DNA of 64,000 nt from Leptospira bouyouniensis (GCF_004769525.1 NZ_RQFT01000012.1:124001-188000), one strand, 5' to 3'; positions 46,776 through 56,279 are shown, counted from the stretch's first letter. The notes: generated from the letters alone by a model not told the origin. Numbers and translations are program-made.

Positions 46776-48697
46776 ACCAATTCCAGAAAAATAAAGGTTA
46801 GGTCGTCCTCCCAGTCTTTTATTTCTCGATTTGAAAAGGACTCTAATGTTTGGATGAGTTTACCCTTAAACAAATGATTGGGTAACTCCCGGTTGGTCTT
46901 TAAAAATTCGATAAGACCTGTATCACCGAACATATTCCCTTTTGGATCAAAACATTCCAATACTCCATCACTCAAAAGTAAAATTCGATCTTTGGGCAAA
47001 ACAGGGTAGGTGGTCTCATCAATTTGGATTTCAGGGAACACACCGATAATTTTTCCTTTGGGATGGACTTTTATGATTTCACCACTTGCCCTTTGTAAAA
47101 AAGCACTTGGGTGGCCTGCTCGTCCAAACCTCCAGACATTGGTAGAACTATTTAAATATAAATAAGATGCAGTCACATATTGAGGGGAACAGTTTCCATA
47201 CAAAACTCGGTTCATACCTTCTAACACTTGTTTGGGGGAAGAGATGGAATCCTTTTGGGTGGTGAAAGCGACTTTTCCCATAGCTGATATCAGTGAAGCT
47301 GGAATTCCATGACCAGAGACATCACATAATACAATACCTAACTCATAAGGATTCGGAGAATGGTATTCGTAAAAATCCCCACCAACATCTTTCATTGGTT
47401 GGATATAAATTTGGATCTGTAGGTTTTTTACATCTGGATTTGTTTTTGGAAGTGATTGCATAAGAATGTCACGAGAAATTTTTCGCTCTCTTCTTAGGCT
47501 AGTGACTTGGGCAAGGGCAAGATCTTTTTCTTGCCTGAGAAGTTGGATTCGATCTGCTAAAGCAAACGCAAATAAGGTGATATCTGCTAACGATGCAATA
47601 GGGAATAACATCTCTTCAAAAAAGGGATTACTAGGTAAAATTCCAAATTTGAGAAGTCCATAAATCATACAGGTAAACAGCAGAAGGAAGAAAGCGATGG
47701 AGATATAATAAAAAGATCTGATTCTCTTTTTTAATCCCCAAATCAAAATTCCAAATAATGTTAAACATATAATCACAGAAAGCCAACTCACTCCAATGGA
47801 CGACTCTGCGATCCCACCAAACAAGGCAATACATACATTGAATAAAGAAAAAGCGCCAAGTAGATGGTAGAATCTCGTTGTTCTTGGAAGTCTGACTTTG
47901 ATCTTTAAAAAATTAGCAGTGAATAATACGAAGAAAAAAAGACAAAGACTAAAAAAAACAGGAATCCCTACACGTTTCCAATAATACGAATTAGGAACAA
48001 AAAAATATCCAAAGAAACCAAGTAGGGATAACTGACCTAGTCCAAAAAATAAAACATATCCGATATAGTAAAAATAACTTTTATCTCGAACAAAAAAAGC
48101 AATCGCAAGGTTATAAAGAATGATAATTCCTAAACTTCCAAAAAATAAACCATACACCCATTGGGTTACATAATCTTCTCTTTGAAGATTCCTTTGGTTT
48201 GTGAAAACAATCGAAAATTGTAAGGAGATATCAGACTTGATAGCGATCAGTATGGTTTCTTTTTGGTGGCCCATTCGAAAAACAAAATTCCTATGAGGAA
48301 ATTCTCTTTGGAACATCGGTTGGATGTGGCCTGATTTCGATACAATAAAACTATCATTGCCATCTTTGTGGTATAAGTCCACCAAATCTATATTATGTGC
48401 TTGGACTAAAAGCAGGGGGAATTTGGTTGGGTTTGGAAAATCGGTTGGATCAAGTCGTAACCATAAGGTACCTTTTAAAAAACCAAAATTGACAAACTCA
48501 TCATCGATCGGCTGGAATTTTCCAACGGAAATAACAGAATCTACAGTTGTATTTGATTTTCGGTCGATCCAATAGGTAAATTTTTTAGTCGCAACAAGTC
48601 GTTCTCCCATATCTTCATTGGGTTCTGCAGAAATAGGTAATGCTAAGAAACTTATGAGAATGAAGAAGAGGGTGAATTTGTAAAGGTTTGGTTTCAA
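46772..48697 (-). CDS. 7TM-DISM receptor with SpoIIE-type PP2C phosphatase
   Basis: 641 residues. A signal peptide, an extracellular DISMED2-like beta domain (about 28-165), seven membrane helices (about 180-385), a short coiled-coil (390-415) and a PP2C/SpoIIE domain (about 425-640). Metal-binding motifs are DVGGDFYEYHSP, VLCDVSGHGIPASLISAM and LLLSDGVLECFDPKGNMFGD. It senses an external ligand and dephosphorylates a cytoplasmic partner, probably a STAS protein like the one at 41220. In an operon with the downstream RlmI-like, TrmH, glycosyltransferase and DUF342 genes. Confidence 0.93.
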   Translation of the reverse strand: MKPNLYKFTLFFILISFLALPISAEPNEDMGERLVATKKFTYWIDRKSNTTVDSVISVGKFQPIDDEFVNFGFLKGTLWLRLDPTDFPNPTKFPLLLVQAHNIDLVDLYHKDGNDSFIVSKSGHIQPMFQREFPHRNFVFRMGHQKETILIAIKSDISLQFSIVFTNQRNLQREDYVTQWVYGLFFGSLGIIILYNLAIAFFVRDKSYFYYIGYVLFFGLGQLSLLGFFGYFFVPNSYYWKRVGIPVFFSLCLFFFVLFTANFLKIKVRLPRTTRFYHLLGAFSLFNVCIALFGGIAESSIGVSWLSVIICLTLFGILIWGLKKRIRSFYYISIAFFLLLFTCMIYGLLKFGILPSNPFFEEMLFPIASLADITLFAFALADRIQLLRQEKDLALAQVTSLRRERKISRDILMQSLPKTNPDVKNLQIQIYIQPMKDVGGDFYEYHSPNPYELGIVLCDVSGHGIPASLISAMGKVAFTTQKDSISSPKQVLEGMNRVLYGNCSPQYVTASYLYLNSSTNVWRFGRAGHPSAFLQRASGEIIKVHPKGKIIGVFPEIQIDETTYPVLPKDRILLLSDGVLECFDPKGNMFGDTGLIEFLKTNRELPNHLFKGKLIQTLESFSNREIKDWEDDLTFIFLELV

Positions 48698-48742
48698 AGG
48701 TTGGCTGGGACAAGGGAGACTCCCTTGTCCTTTGTTATCGTC

Positions 48743-50032
48743 TTACGCTTGTTTTTTTGCTGCTTCGTAAGAAATTTCTTTTGGACCAGTGTAAATTTGT
48801 CGCGGGCGACCAATTTTAAGGTTCGGGTCTTCAATCATTTCTTTCCATTGTGCAATCCAACCTGGTAATCTTCCCATAGCAAACATTACGGTGAACATGT
48901 TTGTAGGGATACCAAGAGCTCGGTAGATGATTCCAGAATAGAAGTCTACGTTTGGATATAGTTTTCTTTCAACAAAGTATGGATCATTGAGAGCCGCTTC
49001 TTCCAATTCTTTTGCAATATCAAGGAGAGGGTCTTTGATTCCAAGTTTGTTTAAAACTTTGTCACATGCAACTTTGATGATTTTGGCACGTGGGTCAAAG
49101 TTTTTGTAAACACGGTGTCCGAATCCATTGAGACGGAAACTTGAGTTTTTGTCTTTGGCTTGTTCTACAATTTTTTTAACAGAGAGACCACTTTTTTTAA
49201 TCCCTTCTAACATTTCCAAAACTTCTTGGTTGGCACCACCATGGCGTGGCCCCCAAAGAGCTAGAATTCCTGCAGAAATTGCACCGTATAAATTGGCAAG
49301 AGAAGATCCCACCAAACGTACAGTTGACGTAGAACAATTTTGTTCATGATCAGCGTGAAGGATAAGGAGCAAATTGAGTGCTGAAACAATTTCTGGATCG
49401 ATATGATAGTCTTCGGCTGGAACTGCGAACATCATATTCATAAAGTTAGATGCATAATCTAACTCATTTAATGGATGAATGATGGGTTGTCCAATGGACT
49501 TTTTGTAAGCATATGCCGCAATTGTTGGAAATTTTGCAAGTAGGCGAATGATGGAAATTTCTCTATGTTCCTCATTCATTGGATCATAACTATCTTGGTA
49601 GTATGTAGATAAACATCCCATCATACAAGACATGATCGCCATAGGGTGTCCATCTTTTGGGAATCCATTGAACAGACGTTTGAGGTCTTCATGGATCATT
49701 GTATGTTTGGTAATTGAACTATTCCATTCTTTGAGCTTAGCCTCGTTTGGAAGTTTTCCATAGATGAGTAAGTAAGCAACTTCGGTAAACGTTGACTTTG
49801 CTGCAAGATCTTCGATGGGAATTCCGCGGTAACGTAAAATTCCTTTTTCACCATCGAGAAAGGTGATTTCACTTGTACATGCACCTGTATTTAAATAACC
49901 GGAATCAATCGTAACATAACCTGACAATTGGCGGAGTTTTGTAATATCAATTGCCTTTTCGTCTTCACTTCCTGCAACAATTGGAAGTTCGAACTCTTTT
50001 CCATCCACTTTCAGAATAGCCTTTTCGGACAT
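48743..50032 (-). CDS. gltA: Citrate synthase
   Basis: 429 residues, hexameric-type bacterial enzyme of the TCA cycle. Catalytic motifs are present: LHADHEQNCSTSTVRLVGSS (His), WGPRHGGANQEVLEML (His), GFGHRVYKNFDPRA and YPNVDFYSGIIYRALGIP (Asp). The N-terminal GSEDEKAIDITKLR and ITFLDGEKGILRYRG blocks are also family-like. A strong AGGAGA lies before the ATG, and a perfect 9-bp inverted repeat lies about 20 bp upstream. With sucA and lpd at the right end, the window holds three TCA-linked genes. Confidence 0.97.
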   Translation of the reverse strand: MSEKAILKVDGKEFELPIVAGSEDEKAIDITKLRQLSGYVTIDSGYLNTGACTSEITFLDGEKGILRYRGIPIEDLAAKSTFTEVAYLLIYGKLPNEAKLKEWNSSITKHTMIHEDLKRLFNGFPKDGHPMAIMSCMMGCLSTYYQDSYDPMNEEHREISIIRLLAKFPTIAAYAYKKSIGQPIIHPLNELDYASNFMNMMFAVPAEDYHIDPEIVSALNLLLILHADHEQNCSTSTVRLVGSSLANLYGAISAGILALWGPRHGGANQEVLEMLEGIKKSGLSVKKIVEQAKDKNSSFRLNGFGHRVYKNFDPRAKIIKVACDKVLNKLGIKDPLLDIAKELEEAALNDPYFVERKLYPNVDFYSGIIYRALGIPTNMFTVMFAMGRLPGWIAQWKEMIEDPNLKIGRPRQIYTGPKEISYEAAKKQA

Positions 50033-50050
50033 ATCTTCTCCTATATATCT

Positions 50051-50074
50051 CTGTCTATTTCAAAGAATAGACAG
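50051..50074 (-). promoter_or_regulatory. Perfect inverted repeat upstream of gltA
   Basis: CTGTCTATT (50051-50059) and AATAGACAG (50066-50074) are perfect complements around a 6-nt spacer. The repeat lies 18 bp before the gltA start codon and 26 bp after the slt stop on the same strand. There is no U-tract, so it is more likely an operator or an RNA hairpin affecting gltA than a terminator. Confidence 0.6.
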
Positions 50075-50100
50075 GGGAAAGAGTGGGGAAAAGTCATTTT

Positions 50101-52368
50101 TTACAACTTGTGGTATTTTTTCATGATATCGTATGCGTAGAAATTCGAAACAACGATGCGACAATAGTCCCGTGATTCTTTATAAGGTAGGTCTTCTAAA
50201 AAATGGTTAAAATCGCCCGAGTAGACAGATTTTTTCCATTTTCGTAAATTCCCAGGTCCACCGTTATAGGCAATCGATGCCCATTTCAATTCATTTCCGT
50301 TCGATTTGAGTAAGTAAGCTAAAAATTTAGTCCCTAAACGTATGGATGTCTCTGGTTCATATAACGAATAGGAAGAGATGCCCATCCTTTGGGCAAGTTC
50401 CCTTCCCGTTGCTGGCATAATTTGCATAAGGCCTCGAGCATTGGACCTAGAAGTGGCAGTTTCTTTGAAAAAGGATTCTTGCCGCATAAGAGCATAGATA
50501 CTGTCCTCGGAGATTCCATTTTCGTTTGCGTAACGAGAGACAATCGTTTGGTGAGGTCTTGGGTACATACGAATGGAGAGTGAAGTAGGCAGTAAAATAG
50601 GATCATCTGGGATCAAATATCGTTTGAGTAGGGATCTTGTATGAAACGCCGAATAATAAGTGTTATGTGTTAAGTCTCCAATCCCAACGAGAATTTCATC
50701 CTTTTGGTCTTCTGACAAGTTTTCACGTTTCACATGAAAGTTCACAAGATGAAGCCCTAAACTATCTTCTCCCACTCTGAAATATTCTTTGGCAAGGTTT
50801 AATAGTTTATGACCTTGGATCCGCGAGCTCATTCCACCTAATTTGTTTCCAAGTTCATAAGAATCTTTGGGATATACAAATCCTAAGTTACGACCAATGA
50901 GAGCTCCAGATTCTTCTGGGATCCCAGCAGTATACGACAAATATTCGTATAAGTATTCTTTATTAAATGTTGGATTTTCTGGTTTATTTGATTCTTTGAT
51001 GGTAGATAAAAATTCTTCCCGAATCACTCGCGTGTAATATGATCCAGGGCAAAGTGCATAATATCGTTTGAGTTCTTTTTTGAGCCGATCCGTATCTCCA
51101 CTTTCTTTTAACGAACGTAAATACCAATACACAAGCCTTCCTTTGACGGGTAGGTTTGGGATTTCAGCGAGTGCTCTTTCGAACTTGATTAGTGGTGCGT
51201 AATTTGATTTTTCTCCCTTTCGTTCGACTAAATATTCGATCAGTCGGTCCTGGTAGAATAAATTGAAAGGGTATTTGCCAAGGTATAAAATTAAATTTTC
51301 AAAGTATAATTCCCTGTCACCTAACCTATCATAGGAGGCAGCAAGCACACGGTAATAACCTGCATCTTTTCCTGGAAAGGTTTTTAAGAGTTCAATTGCC
51401 TGTTGGAATTTATTTTGTTGGTACAAAGTATCTGCAAGTGAAACGATCCAAGAAGAATCCATATCCACAAAGGTTTTATTGGCTCGTAAAACCCGAAAGA
51501 GTTCGTTTATTTTTCCAACCTTCGTTAGGACAGAAGTTAGGTGTTTAAAACCTTCATAATAATTCAATCGGCTGGAAAATAACTCAGGTCTAGAACGAAA
51601 GAGGGCATCTTTGTCATTGGTATTGATGGCTGGTAGGAATAAGGTAATTTCAGATGGATTTAGTTGTAAGATACTCCCACTCCCTTTGTATTTACTCCAA
51701 TCAGATGCGATCATCTGAACTGTTTGGTCCATCAAACCATCTTTTTGTAAACAACTTAGCCATTCTTCAATGGCACCTTTTTCATCACCAAGAATGAGTT
51801 TTGCTTTTCCATACCGATATAAACTGTCGCCTGTTAAGAGATACCTTCGATGAGAATCTTGGATGGATTGTATTTTTTCAATGATTTCTTTCCATTGGTT
51901 ATTTGCCGCAAGTAATCTAATTTGTTCATCTAACACTCGCCTGCAAATTGGGTCTTCTTCCATGTTCAGTCGATTTAAGAATTGGATTCTTTCTAATGGT
52001 GTGAGGTAATTTTTTGATGTGATTTCGTTGTACAATTTCCAATAACTCAATTTAAATAGAGTGGTTTGGAAGGGCATGGTTTGTGTAAGAATTTTCCTGA
52101 CTTCTTCTTCGTTAGCTTCGGTTACAAAGACTCCTCTAATCAGAGACAATAAATACCGAAATCGTTTCTCCTTGTCTCCGTTAGGTGATTTTTCATGGAA
52201 TTCAATGAGGGTATAAACTTCACTTTCTCGAGAAGGTGTTGTATTTTTGAAATGATTTTCAATTTGCCCCCATTGGTGAGATTTGATAAAATAATGAAGG
52301 TCTGTTTCAGCCAGTAGAGATGTTGTGAAAAAGAGAAGAATTCTACTTGCTAACCAAAAATGCCTCAT
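50101..52368 (-). CDS. Soluble lytic murein transglycosylase (Slt-like)
   Basis: 755 residues with a signal peptide (about 1-20). A long all-helical superhelical region of TPR-like pairs (about 30-590) wraps the C-terminal catalytic domain. Catalytic Glu631 is in RQESFFKETATSRSNARGLMQIMPATG, followed by the AYNGGPGNLRKW motif. It cleaves peptidoglycan in the periplasm with 1,6-anhydro product. First gene of the minus-strand run down to DUF342; divergent from the unknown gene at 52417. Confidence 0.93.
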   Translation of the reverse strand: MRHFWLASRILLFFTTSLLAETDLHYFIKSHQWGQIENHFKNTTPSRESEVYTLIEFHEKSPNGDKEKRFRYLLSLIRGVFVTEANEEEVRKILTQTMPFQTTLFKLSYWKLYNEITSKNYLTPLERIQFLNRLNMEEDPICRRVLDEQIRLLAANNQWKEIIEKIQSIQDSHRRYLLTGDSLYRYGKAKLILGDEKGAIEEWLSCLQKDGLMDQTVQMIASDWSKYKGSGSILQLNPSEITLFLPAINTNDKDALFRSRPELFSSRLNYYEGFKHLTSVLTKVGKINELFRVLRANKTFVDMDSSWIVSLADTLYQQNKFQQAIELLKTFPGKDAGYYRVLAASYDRLGDRELYFENLILYLGKYPFNLFYQDRLIEYLVERKGEKSNYAPLIKFERALAEIPNLPVKGRLVYWYLRSLKESGDTDRLKKELKRYYALCPGSYYTRVIREEFLSTIKESNKPENPTFNKEYLYEYLSYTAGIPEESGALIGRNLGFVYPKDSYELGNKLGGMSSRIQGHKLLNLAKEYFRVGEDSLGLHLVNFHVKRENLSEDQKDEILVGIGDLTHNTYYSAFHTRSLLKRYLIPDDPILLPTSLSIRMYPRPHQTIVSRYANENGISEDSIYALMRQESFFKETATSRSNARGLMQIMPATGRELAQRMGISSYSLYEPETSIRLGTKFLAYLLKSNGNELKWASIAYNGGPGNLRKWKKSVYSGDFNHFLEDLPYKESRDYCRIVVSNFYAYDIMKKYHKL

Positions 52369-52416
52369 GCATACTTCCTATGATTACGAATTTAGAGAGG
52401 GAAGGTCCCCCTCCTT

Positions 52417-53616
52417 ATGAGCTTACAAACAGAATACAAACTACGCTGGCCAGAATATAGAATCGAATTCCACCCGACGGAAGAAACCCCTAAAAAAGTC
52501 TCCCTTCCTGAGTTGTGGCCAGAGTTACGTGCCTTTTTTTCAGGCAACCAGTCTCGTTTTGCAAACTACCTTTTCTATTTATCGACCGATTTCTCCGGGG
52601 GGTTCAGCCTTTGTTCGGTTCTTTCTGAAAATGATGCAAACTACCGTTTCCATGACCCTGTTTTACAAACACCCACTCCATTTCCTAAAGAAAGTTTGGA
52701 GAGAATCTGGAAACTATGCCAAAATCGAGAATTCGATGAAATGGAAAGGGAAGATTGGGAACTCATAGGTTTTGGATTATTATATGTCGGAAACATTTCG
52801 GAATTTCGAAAATGGGTCCTCGCCACAAAAGAACATTTTGGTCAAACTGATGACAACCGTCGTTTATTGGCTCTACTTGGTTGGGAATATTCTGAAATTC
52901 CTTTTGAGAATTCTGTCTTACACATGTTAGTTGAATATTCAAAAGGTAATTTTGAAAAAATTGATTTTAAAAACTTGGTGGATGTATGTTTAAATGATTC
53001 CCATTGGCAACTTGTGGGAGTTTTATTTCATGCAATCGAACTTGGTTTGATGCAAGAAAAAGAGTCTTTTCGCATCTGGAAATTCTTAATTGGGTTTTAT
53101 GAAGAATGGGAATCTTGGGAAAAAGAAAAATTCCAATATATATCGTTTGGAAAAATTCCACCTTTTTATGCGCTTCGTTATGCCAAAAAGTATCTCCCTA
53201 TCCAAACCTTTTACAAATACCAATCTGACTTAGAAACAGAACTCCGAGGGGATTGGATGAGTGGAAGTGAATTTGGATATGAACAAACACATTCAGTCAA
53301 TCCATGTATCGATACAGTGGTACGATTCCGTAATGAAGGTGAATCCTTTGAAAGGGAATTGGAAGCAGAATACAAATTAAAACCGTATTCATATCTCATC
53401 CCACTACAACTTGCCTGTATTCAGTTTGTGAAAAAAGAATATGATTTGTTTTTAAAACTATACCAAAAATCTGGAAGATTAAAACATTTACCTCTTGCTT
53501 TAAATTTATATTGGCGAGTATTACAAAGTAAAGGTGATACAAAAACTAGTTCTGCCATTAAACGTTCGTTAGAGAGCGGGAATGAGTCTGTTACTTTGCC
53601 TGAAGGTTGGGAATAA
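52417..53616 (+). CDS. Hypothetical soluble protein
   Basis: 399 residues, no signal peptide. Tryptophan- and glutamate-rich, with segments like ELWPELRAFFSGNQSRFANYLF and WLVATKEHFGQT-type helices. It is probably a helical-repeat protein, not recognised as a family. An in-frame ATG at the start is preceded by the GA-rich GAGAGGGAAGG. Ends 1 bp before the next gene, so the two are almost certainly co-transcribed and perhaps functionally linked. Confidence 0.75.
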   Translation: MSLQTEYKLRWPEYRIEFHPTEETPKKVSLPELWPELRAFFSGNQSRFANYLFYLSTDFSGGFSLCSVLSENDANYRFHDPVLQTPTPFPKESLERIWKLCQNREFDEMEREDWELIGFGLLYVGNISEFRKWVLATKEHFGQTDDNRRLLALLGWEYSEIPFENSVLHMLVEYSKGNFEKIDFKNLVDVCLNDSHWQLVGVLFHAIELGLMQEKESFRIWKFLIGFYEEWESWEKEKFQYISFGKIPPFYALRYAKKYLPIQTFYKYQSDLETELRGDWMSGSEFGYEQTHSVNPCIDTVVRFRNEGESFERELEAEYKLKPYSYLIPLQLACIQFVKKEYDLFLKLYQKSGRLKHLPLALNLYWRVLQSKGDTKTSSAIKRSLESGNESVTLPEGWE

Positions 53617-53617
53617 G

Positions 53618-54391
53618 ATGCCTCTTTCGCAAGAACAAATTATGGAACTCTCCAAATTGCAAAAAATGCTAAGGAATTTGGAGAAAATCGAAAGGAATGC
53701 AAAAAACGATCTTCAAAAAGAACGTGTTGCCTATGACATAGAACGATATAGAAGACGCATGCAGGAAGTTTCACCTGATGGAATTCCAGATAATTTAGAA
53801 CAAACCATGCGTAATGCCAAAACAAGAGAAGAAAATCCAGAAAGCCTCAAACACAAAGTCATCTCTCAATACCCCGTGATGAAAATTTCACCCAATTCCA
53901 ACGATAGTGAGATCAATCAAATTGGGACCCTTGTTAATATTATGGATTTGGAATACATTCCTATCCTTGGAGATGGTCATATTAAATTTGATTATTCGCA
54001 TGCAACGGAGCGTGACTCAGTTCTTAAATATATGGAGAACCTTCGTCGTAATATGAAAATCCTTGTAGAAACGATTGAAGAATATGCTGCCGCAGACAAA
54101 CAAGAGTTTCGTGAACAGCTCTCTCGTATGAAGAACAAACAATCTAGGATTTTCATTGCAGAATCCTTTGAAACATTAGGAAAGTTTCGCGACTTCCTTG
54201 TGGCTGTGAATCGTGACATCAAAGAAGGGAACAATGTCATCATGAACATGGAAGAACCAATCAAATTCAACCCTCGGTTTGAAAAAGCGACTGTTTTAGA
54301 AGGTCGATCGATCATGGAGGGACTCCGCGAATTTGAAGAATTTGCCGAAGAAGCATGTGATTTGATTCGCCTCCCGTCTTTTCGAGGTTAA
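53618..54391 (+). CDS. Coiled-coil protein of unknown function
   Basis: 257 residues from ATG (MPLSQEQIMELSKLQ); the frame continues back to 53582 but inside the previous gene and without a start signal. The N-terminus is a predicted coiled-coil (about 3-60; LSKLQKMLRNLEKIERNAKND), then a beta-rich linker and a second helical region (NLRRNMKILVETIEEYAAADKQEFREQL) with an ISP-like Asp/Glu tail. No domain recognised. Upstream of the bactofilin, with which it may form part of a cytoskeletal or envelope module. Confidence 0.75.
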   Translation: MPLSQEQIMELSKLQKMLRNLEKIERNAKNDLQKERVAYDIERYRRRMQEVSPDGIPDNLEQTMRNAKTREENPESLKHKVISQYPVMKISPNSNDSEINQIGTLVNIMDLEYIPILGDGHIKFDYSHATERDSVLKYMENLRRNMKILVETIEEYAAADKQEFREQLSRMKNKQSRIFIAESFETLGKFRDFLVAVNRDIKEGNNVIMNMEEPIKFNPRFEKATVLEGRSIMEGLREFEEFAEEACDLIRLPSFRG

Positions 54392-54426
54392 AAAAACCTT
54401 TTCATTCCTAGGGGGAACGAAGACAC

Positions 54427-54440
54427 TGTGAAAAATCACA
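54427..54440 (+). promoter_or_regulatory. TGTGA-N4-TCACA palindrome before bactofilin
   Basis: TGTGA (54427-54431) and TCACA (54436-54440) are perfect inverted arms with four As between, 19 bp before the bactofilin ATG. The arms match half-sites of CRP/FNR-type regulators, though CRP normally has a 6-nt spacer. With an adenylate cyclase encoded in the window, a cAMP link is imaginable but unproven. Confidence 0.35.
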
Positions 54441-54459
54441 TACACGGATTCGCAAACGC

Positions 54460-54900
54460 ATGGCATTAGTCAAAAATCAGACCGAAGTTACCAATTCAAC
54501 GATTGGCGAGAATTCTTACTTCAATGGTAAATTCTTCATCAATGGATCTCTTAAAATTGACGGTAAATTCGAGGGAAAATCCCTCCAAGCCGAACACCTT
54601 TATATCGGTGTAACAGGAAAGGTCAAAACCAACATCACAGCCGCGAGTGTCATCGTAGAAGGGATTATTGTTGGAAACGTGACTGCGAGAAATAGGGTAA
54701 TGCTCCTTCCCACTTCCAAAATCCTCGGAGATATCAAAACTCCAGAGCTCATTATCCAAAATGGTGTGATTTTAGAAGGTCGTTGTATGATTTCGAATGA
54801 CCTCAAACATAGCGCCAAGGATCTGATTGAATTGGAATACTCTAAGGATTCACTCAGTGTCGAAAAGATTTTTGGGAAACAACCAAACGCCAAAGAATAA
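54460..54900 (+). CDS. Bactofilin (polymer-forming cytoskeletal protein)
   Basis: 146 residues, a single DUF583 beta-helix domain: TVTNSTIGENSYFNGKFFINGSLKIDGKFEGKS-type repeats (about 8-45) and VIVEGIIVGNVTARNRVMLLPTSKILGDIKTPELIIQNGVIL. Bactofilins self-assemble into filaments under the membrane without nucleotides and help place envelope enzymes. The C-terminal tail carries a short acidic segment. The next gene starts at the base directly after its stop. Confidence 0.93.
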   Translation: MALVKNQTEVTNSTIGENSYFNGKFFINGSLKIDGKFEGKSLQAEHLYIGVTGKVKTNITAASVIVEGIIVGNVTARNRVMLLPTSKILGDIKTPELIIQNGVILEGRCMISNDLKHSAKDLIELEYSKDSLSVEKIFGKQPNAKE

Positions 54901-55845
54901 TTGAAAACCATCCTCATTTCGGAAGGGGATCCCACGAGTATCAATTACGAACTTTTGGAGTCTGCCTTCCCTCTCTTACAGTCTTTAGGAAAACACCACC
55001 GAATTTATCTTATCCGAGGGTCCCACAACCAAACGGTTCCCTCATTGCAAAACCTAAACAAACCCATCGATGGCCCCGGCTTTTATTCTCTCACATGGAA
55101 GGGGCAGGGAAAATCTAAAACCTTTGCTCTTGGCAAACCTTCCAGTGCATCAGGGAAAATGGCATATGACTCACTGCTTGCCGCTCTCGATTACCAAAAA
55201 GAAATGGGAGCGGATCTCATCACACTCCCCCTTTCGAAGGAATGGGTAGTGAGAGCTGGGGTCAAAGGATTTCGAGGTCATACGGAAACCTTGGCAGAAG
55301 CTTACAAACGACCAACGTTTATGATGATGGCAGGTGAGAAATTAAATGTGATTCCTCTAACCACTCATGTTCCTTTAAAAGATGTTGTGAAAGAACTAAA
55401 ACGGTTCGATTGGAAAGGACTAACTCGTGCCATTCAATCTTCTCCTTATTTAAATCATCCCTCTGTTGGTTATTTAGGCCTTAACCCTCATGCCGGAGAA
55501 GGGGGGAAAATAGGAACAGAAGAAACAACCATTCTCAAAAAAGGGGTTTCCCTATTGCAGAAAGCAAAGCTAAAAGTGGAAGGACCACTTTCGGCCGATT
55601 CTGCCTTTTTACCTGGTGCCAAACCGTACGATTTGTATTTGGCGGGATACCATGACCAAGGTCTCATCCCTTTTAAATTGCTTGAAGGAAAGAAGGGTGT
55701 GAACATAACCTTAGGTCTGGATTTCACTCGTGTGTCCCCAGATCATGGAACGGCATTTGGGATTGCAGGAAAGGGGTGTGCGGATCCTACAGGACTCATT
55801 TCCTGTTTAGAAAGACTTGTGGAGACAAAAACAAAACCAATATGA
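54901..55845 (+). CDS. pdxA: 4-hydroxythreonine-4-phosphate dehydrogenase PdxA (divergent N-terminus)
   Basis: 314 residues, starting at TTG immediately after the bactofilin stop. PdxA of pyridoxal-5-phosphate synthesis, NAD-dependent, with Zn-ligand His in RGHTETLAE, AGYHDQGLIP and SPDHGTAFGIAGKG, plus NPHAGEGGKIGTEE. The N-terminal motif normally GDPAGIGPE reads GDPTSINYE here, losing the glycines of that turn, and the protein is shorter than the usual 330 residues. It is probably still active, but the N-domain has drifted. The next gene overlaps by ATGA. Confidence 0.88.
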   Translation: MKTILISEGDPTSINYELLESAFPLLQSLGKHHRIYLIRGSHNQTVPSLQNLNKPIDGPGFYSLTWKGQGKSKTFALGKPSSASGKMAYDSLLAALDYQKEMGADLITLPLSKEWVVRAGVKGFRGHTETLAEAYKRPTFMMMAGEKLNVIPLTTHVPLKDVVKELKRFDWKGLTRAIQSSPYLNHPSVGYLGLNPHAGEGGKIGTEETTILKKGVSLLQKAKLKVEGPLSADSAFLPGAKPYDLYLAGYHDQGLIPFKLLEGKKGVNITLGLDFTRVSPDHGTAFGIAGKGCADPTGLISCLERLVETKTKPI

Positions 55846-56264
55846 CACTTTTGGAAACCCTTGCTTTTCCCGTTTTATTCATTTGGTTTGTGGGACTGCT
55901 TCTCACTTTTTTCCGTCGGGATTTAGAGCCCCATTGGAAGTTTTTTTTCTTTTTAGTATTTTGTTTTTACTTGGTTCAATTTTTTCCAGAGTTTTGGCTT
56001 GGTGTTACTCGATGGAAAGAAAATCCAAAAGCAGAAGCCTTACAGTGGATTTCAGCGATGGGAAATTCAATCTATGTGTTTTTGTTTTTTTTATGGCCTC
56101 TTGTACTCATTCGAATTTATTATTCCGCATCCAATAATTTAAGTAAAACCTTGATCCCAACACTCGCATATGGGACGGTTCTGTATTGGGCATTATTTTT
56201 TCTTTGGACTTTGTATTCAAAAGAGTTCAATGAATGGCTTCATCAAATATTTGCAAATAAGTAA
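55842..56264 (+). CDS. Small membrane protein
   Basis: 140 residues from the ATG overlapping the pdxA stop (ATGA); the longer frame to 55776 lies inside pdxA and is rejected. Three to four hydrophobic helices (about 5-25, 35-55, 70-92, 100-125) with a Trp/Phe-rich character. Not recognised. It is followed 15 bp later by the aminotransferase gene; a role in the same glycan pathway is possible but unsupported. Confidence 0.65.
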   Translation: MTLLETLAFPVLFIWFVGLLLTFFRRDLEPHWKFFFFLVFCFYLVQFFPEFWLGVTRWKENPKAEALQWISAMGNSIYVFLFFLWPLVLIRIYYSASNNLSKTLIPTLAYGTVLYWALFFLWTLYSKEFNEWLHQIFANK

Positions 56265-56279
56265 AAGAAAGGGCGAACA

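Noticed and set aside
54427..54440. Canonical CRP site
   Set aside because: The spacer is 4 rather than 6 nt, so it is listed only as a palindrome of unknown reader.
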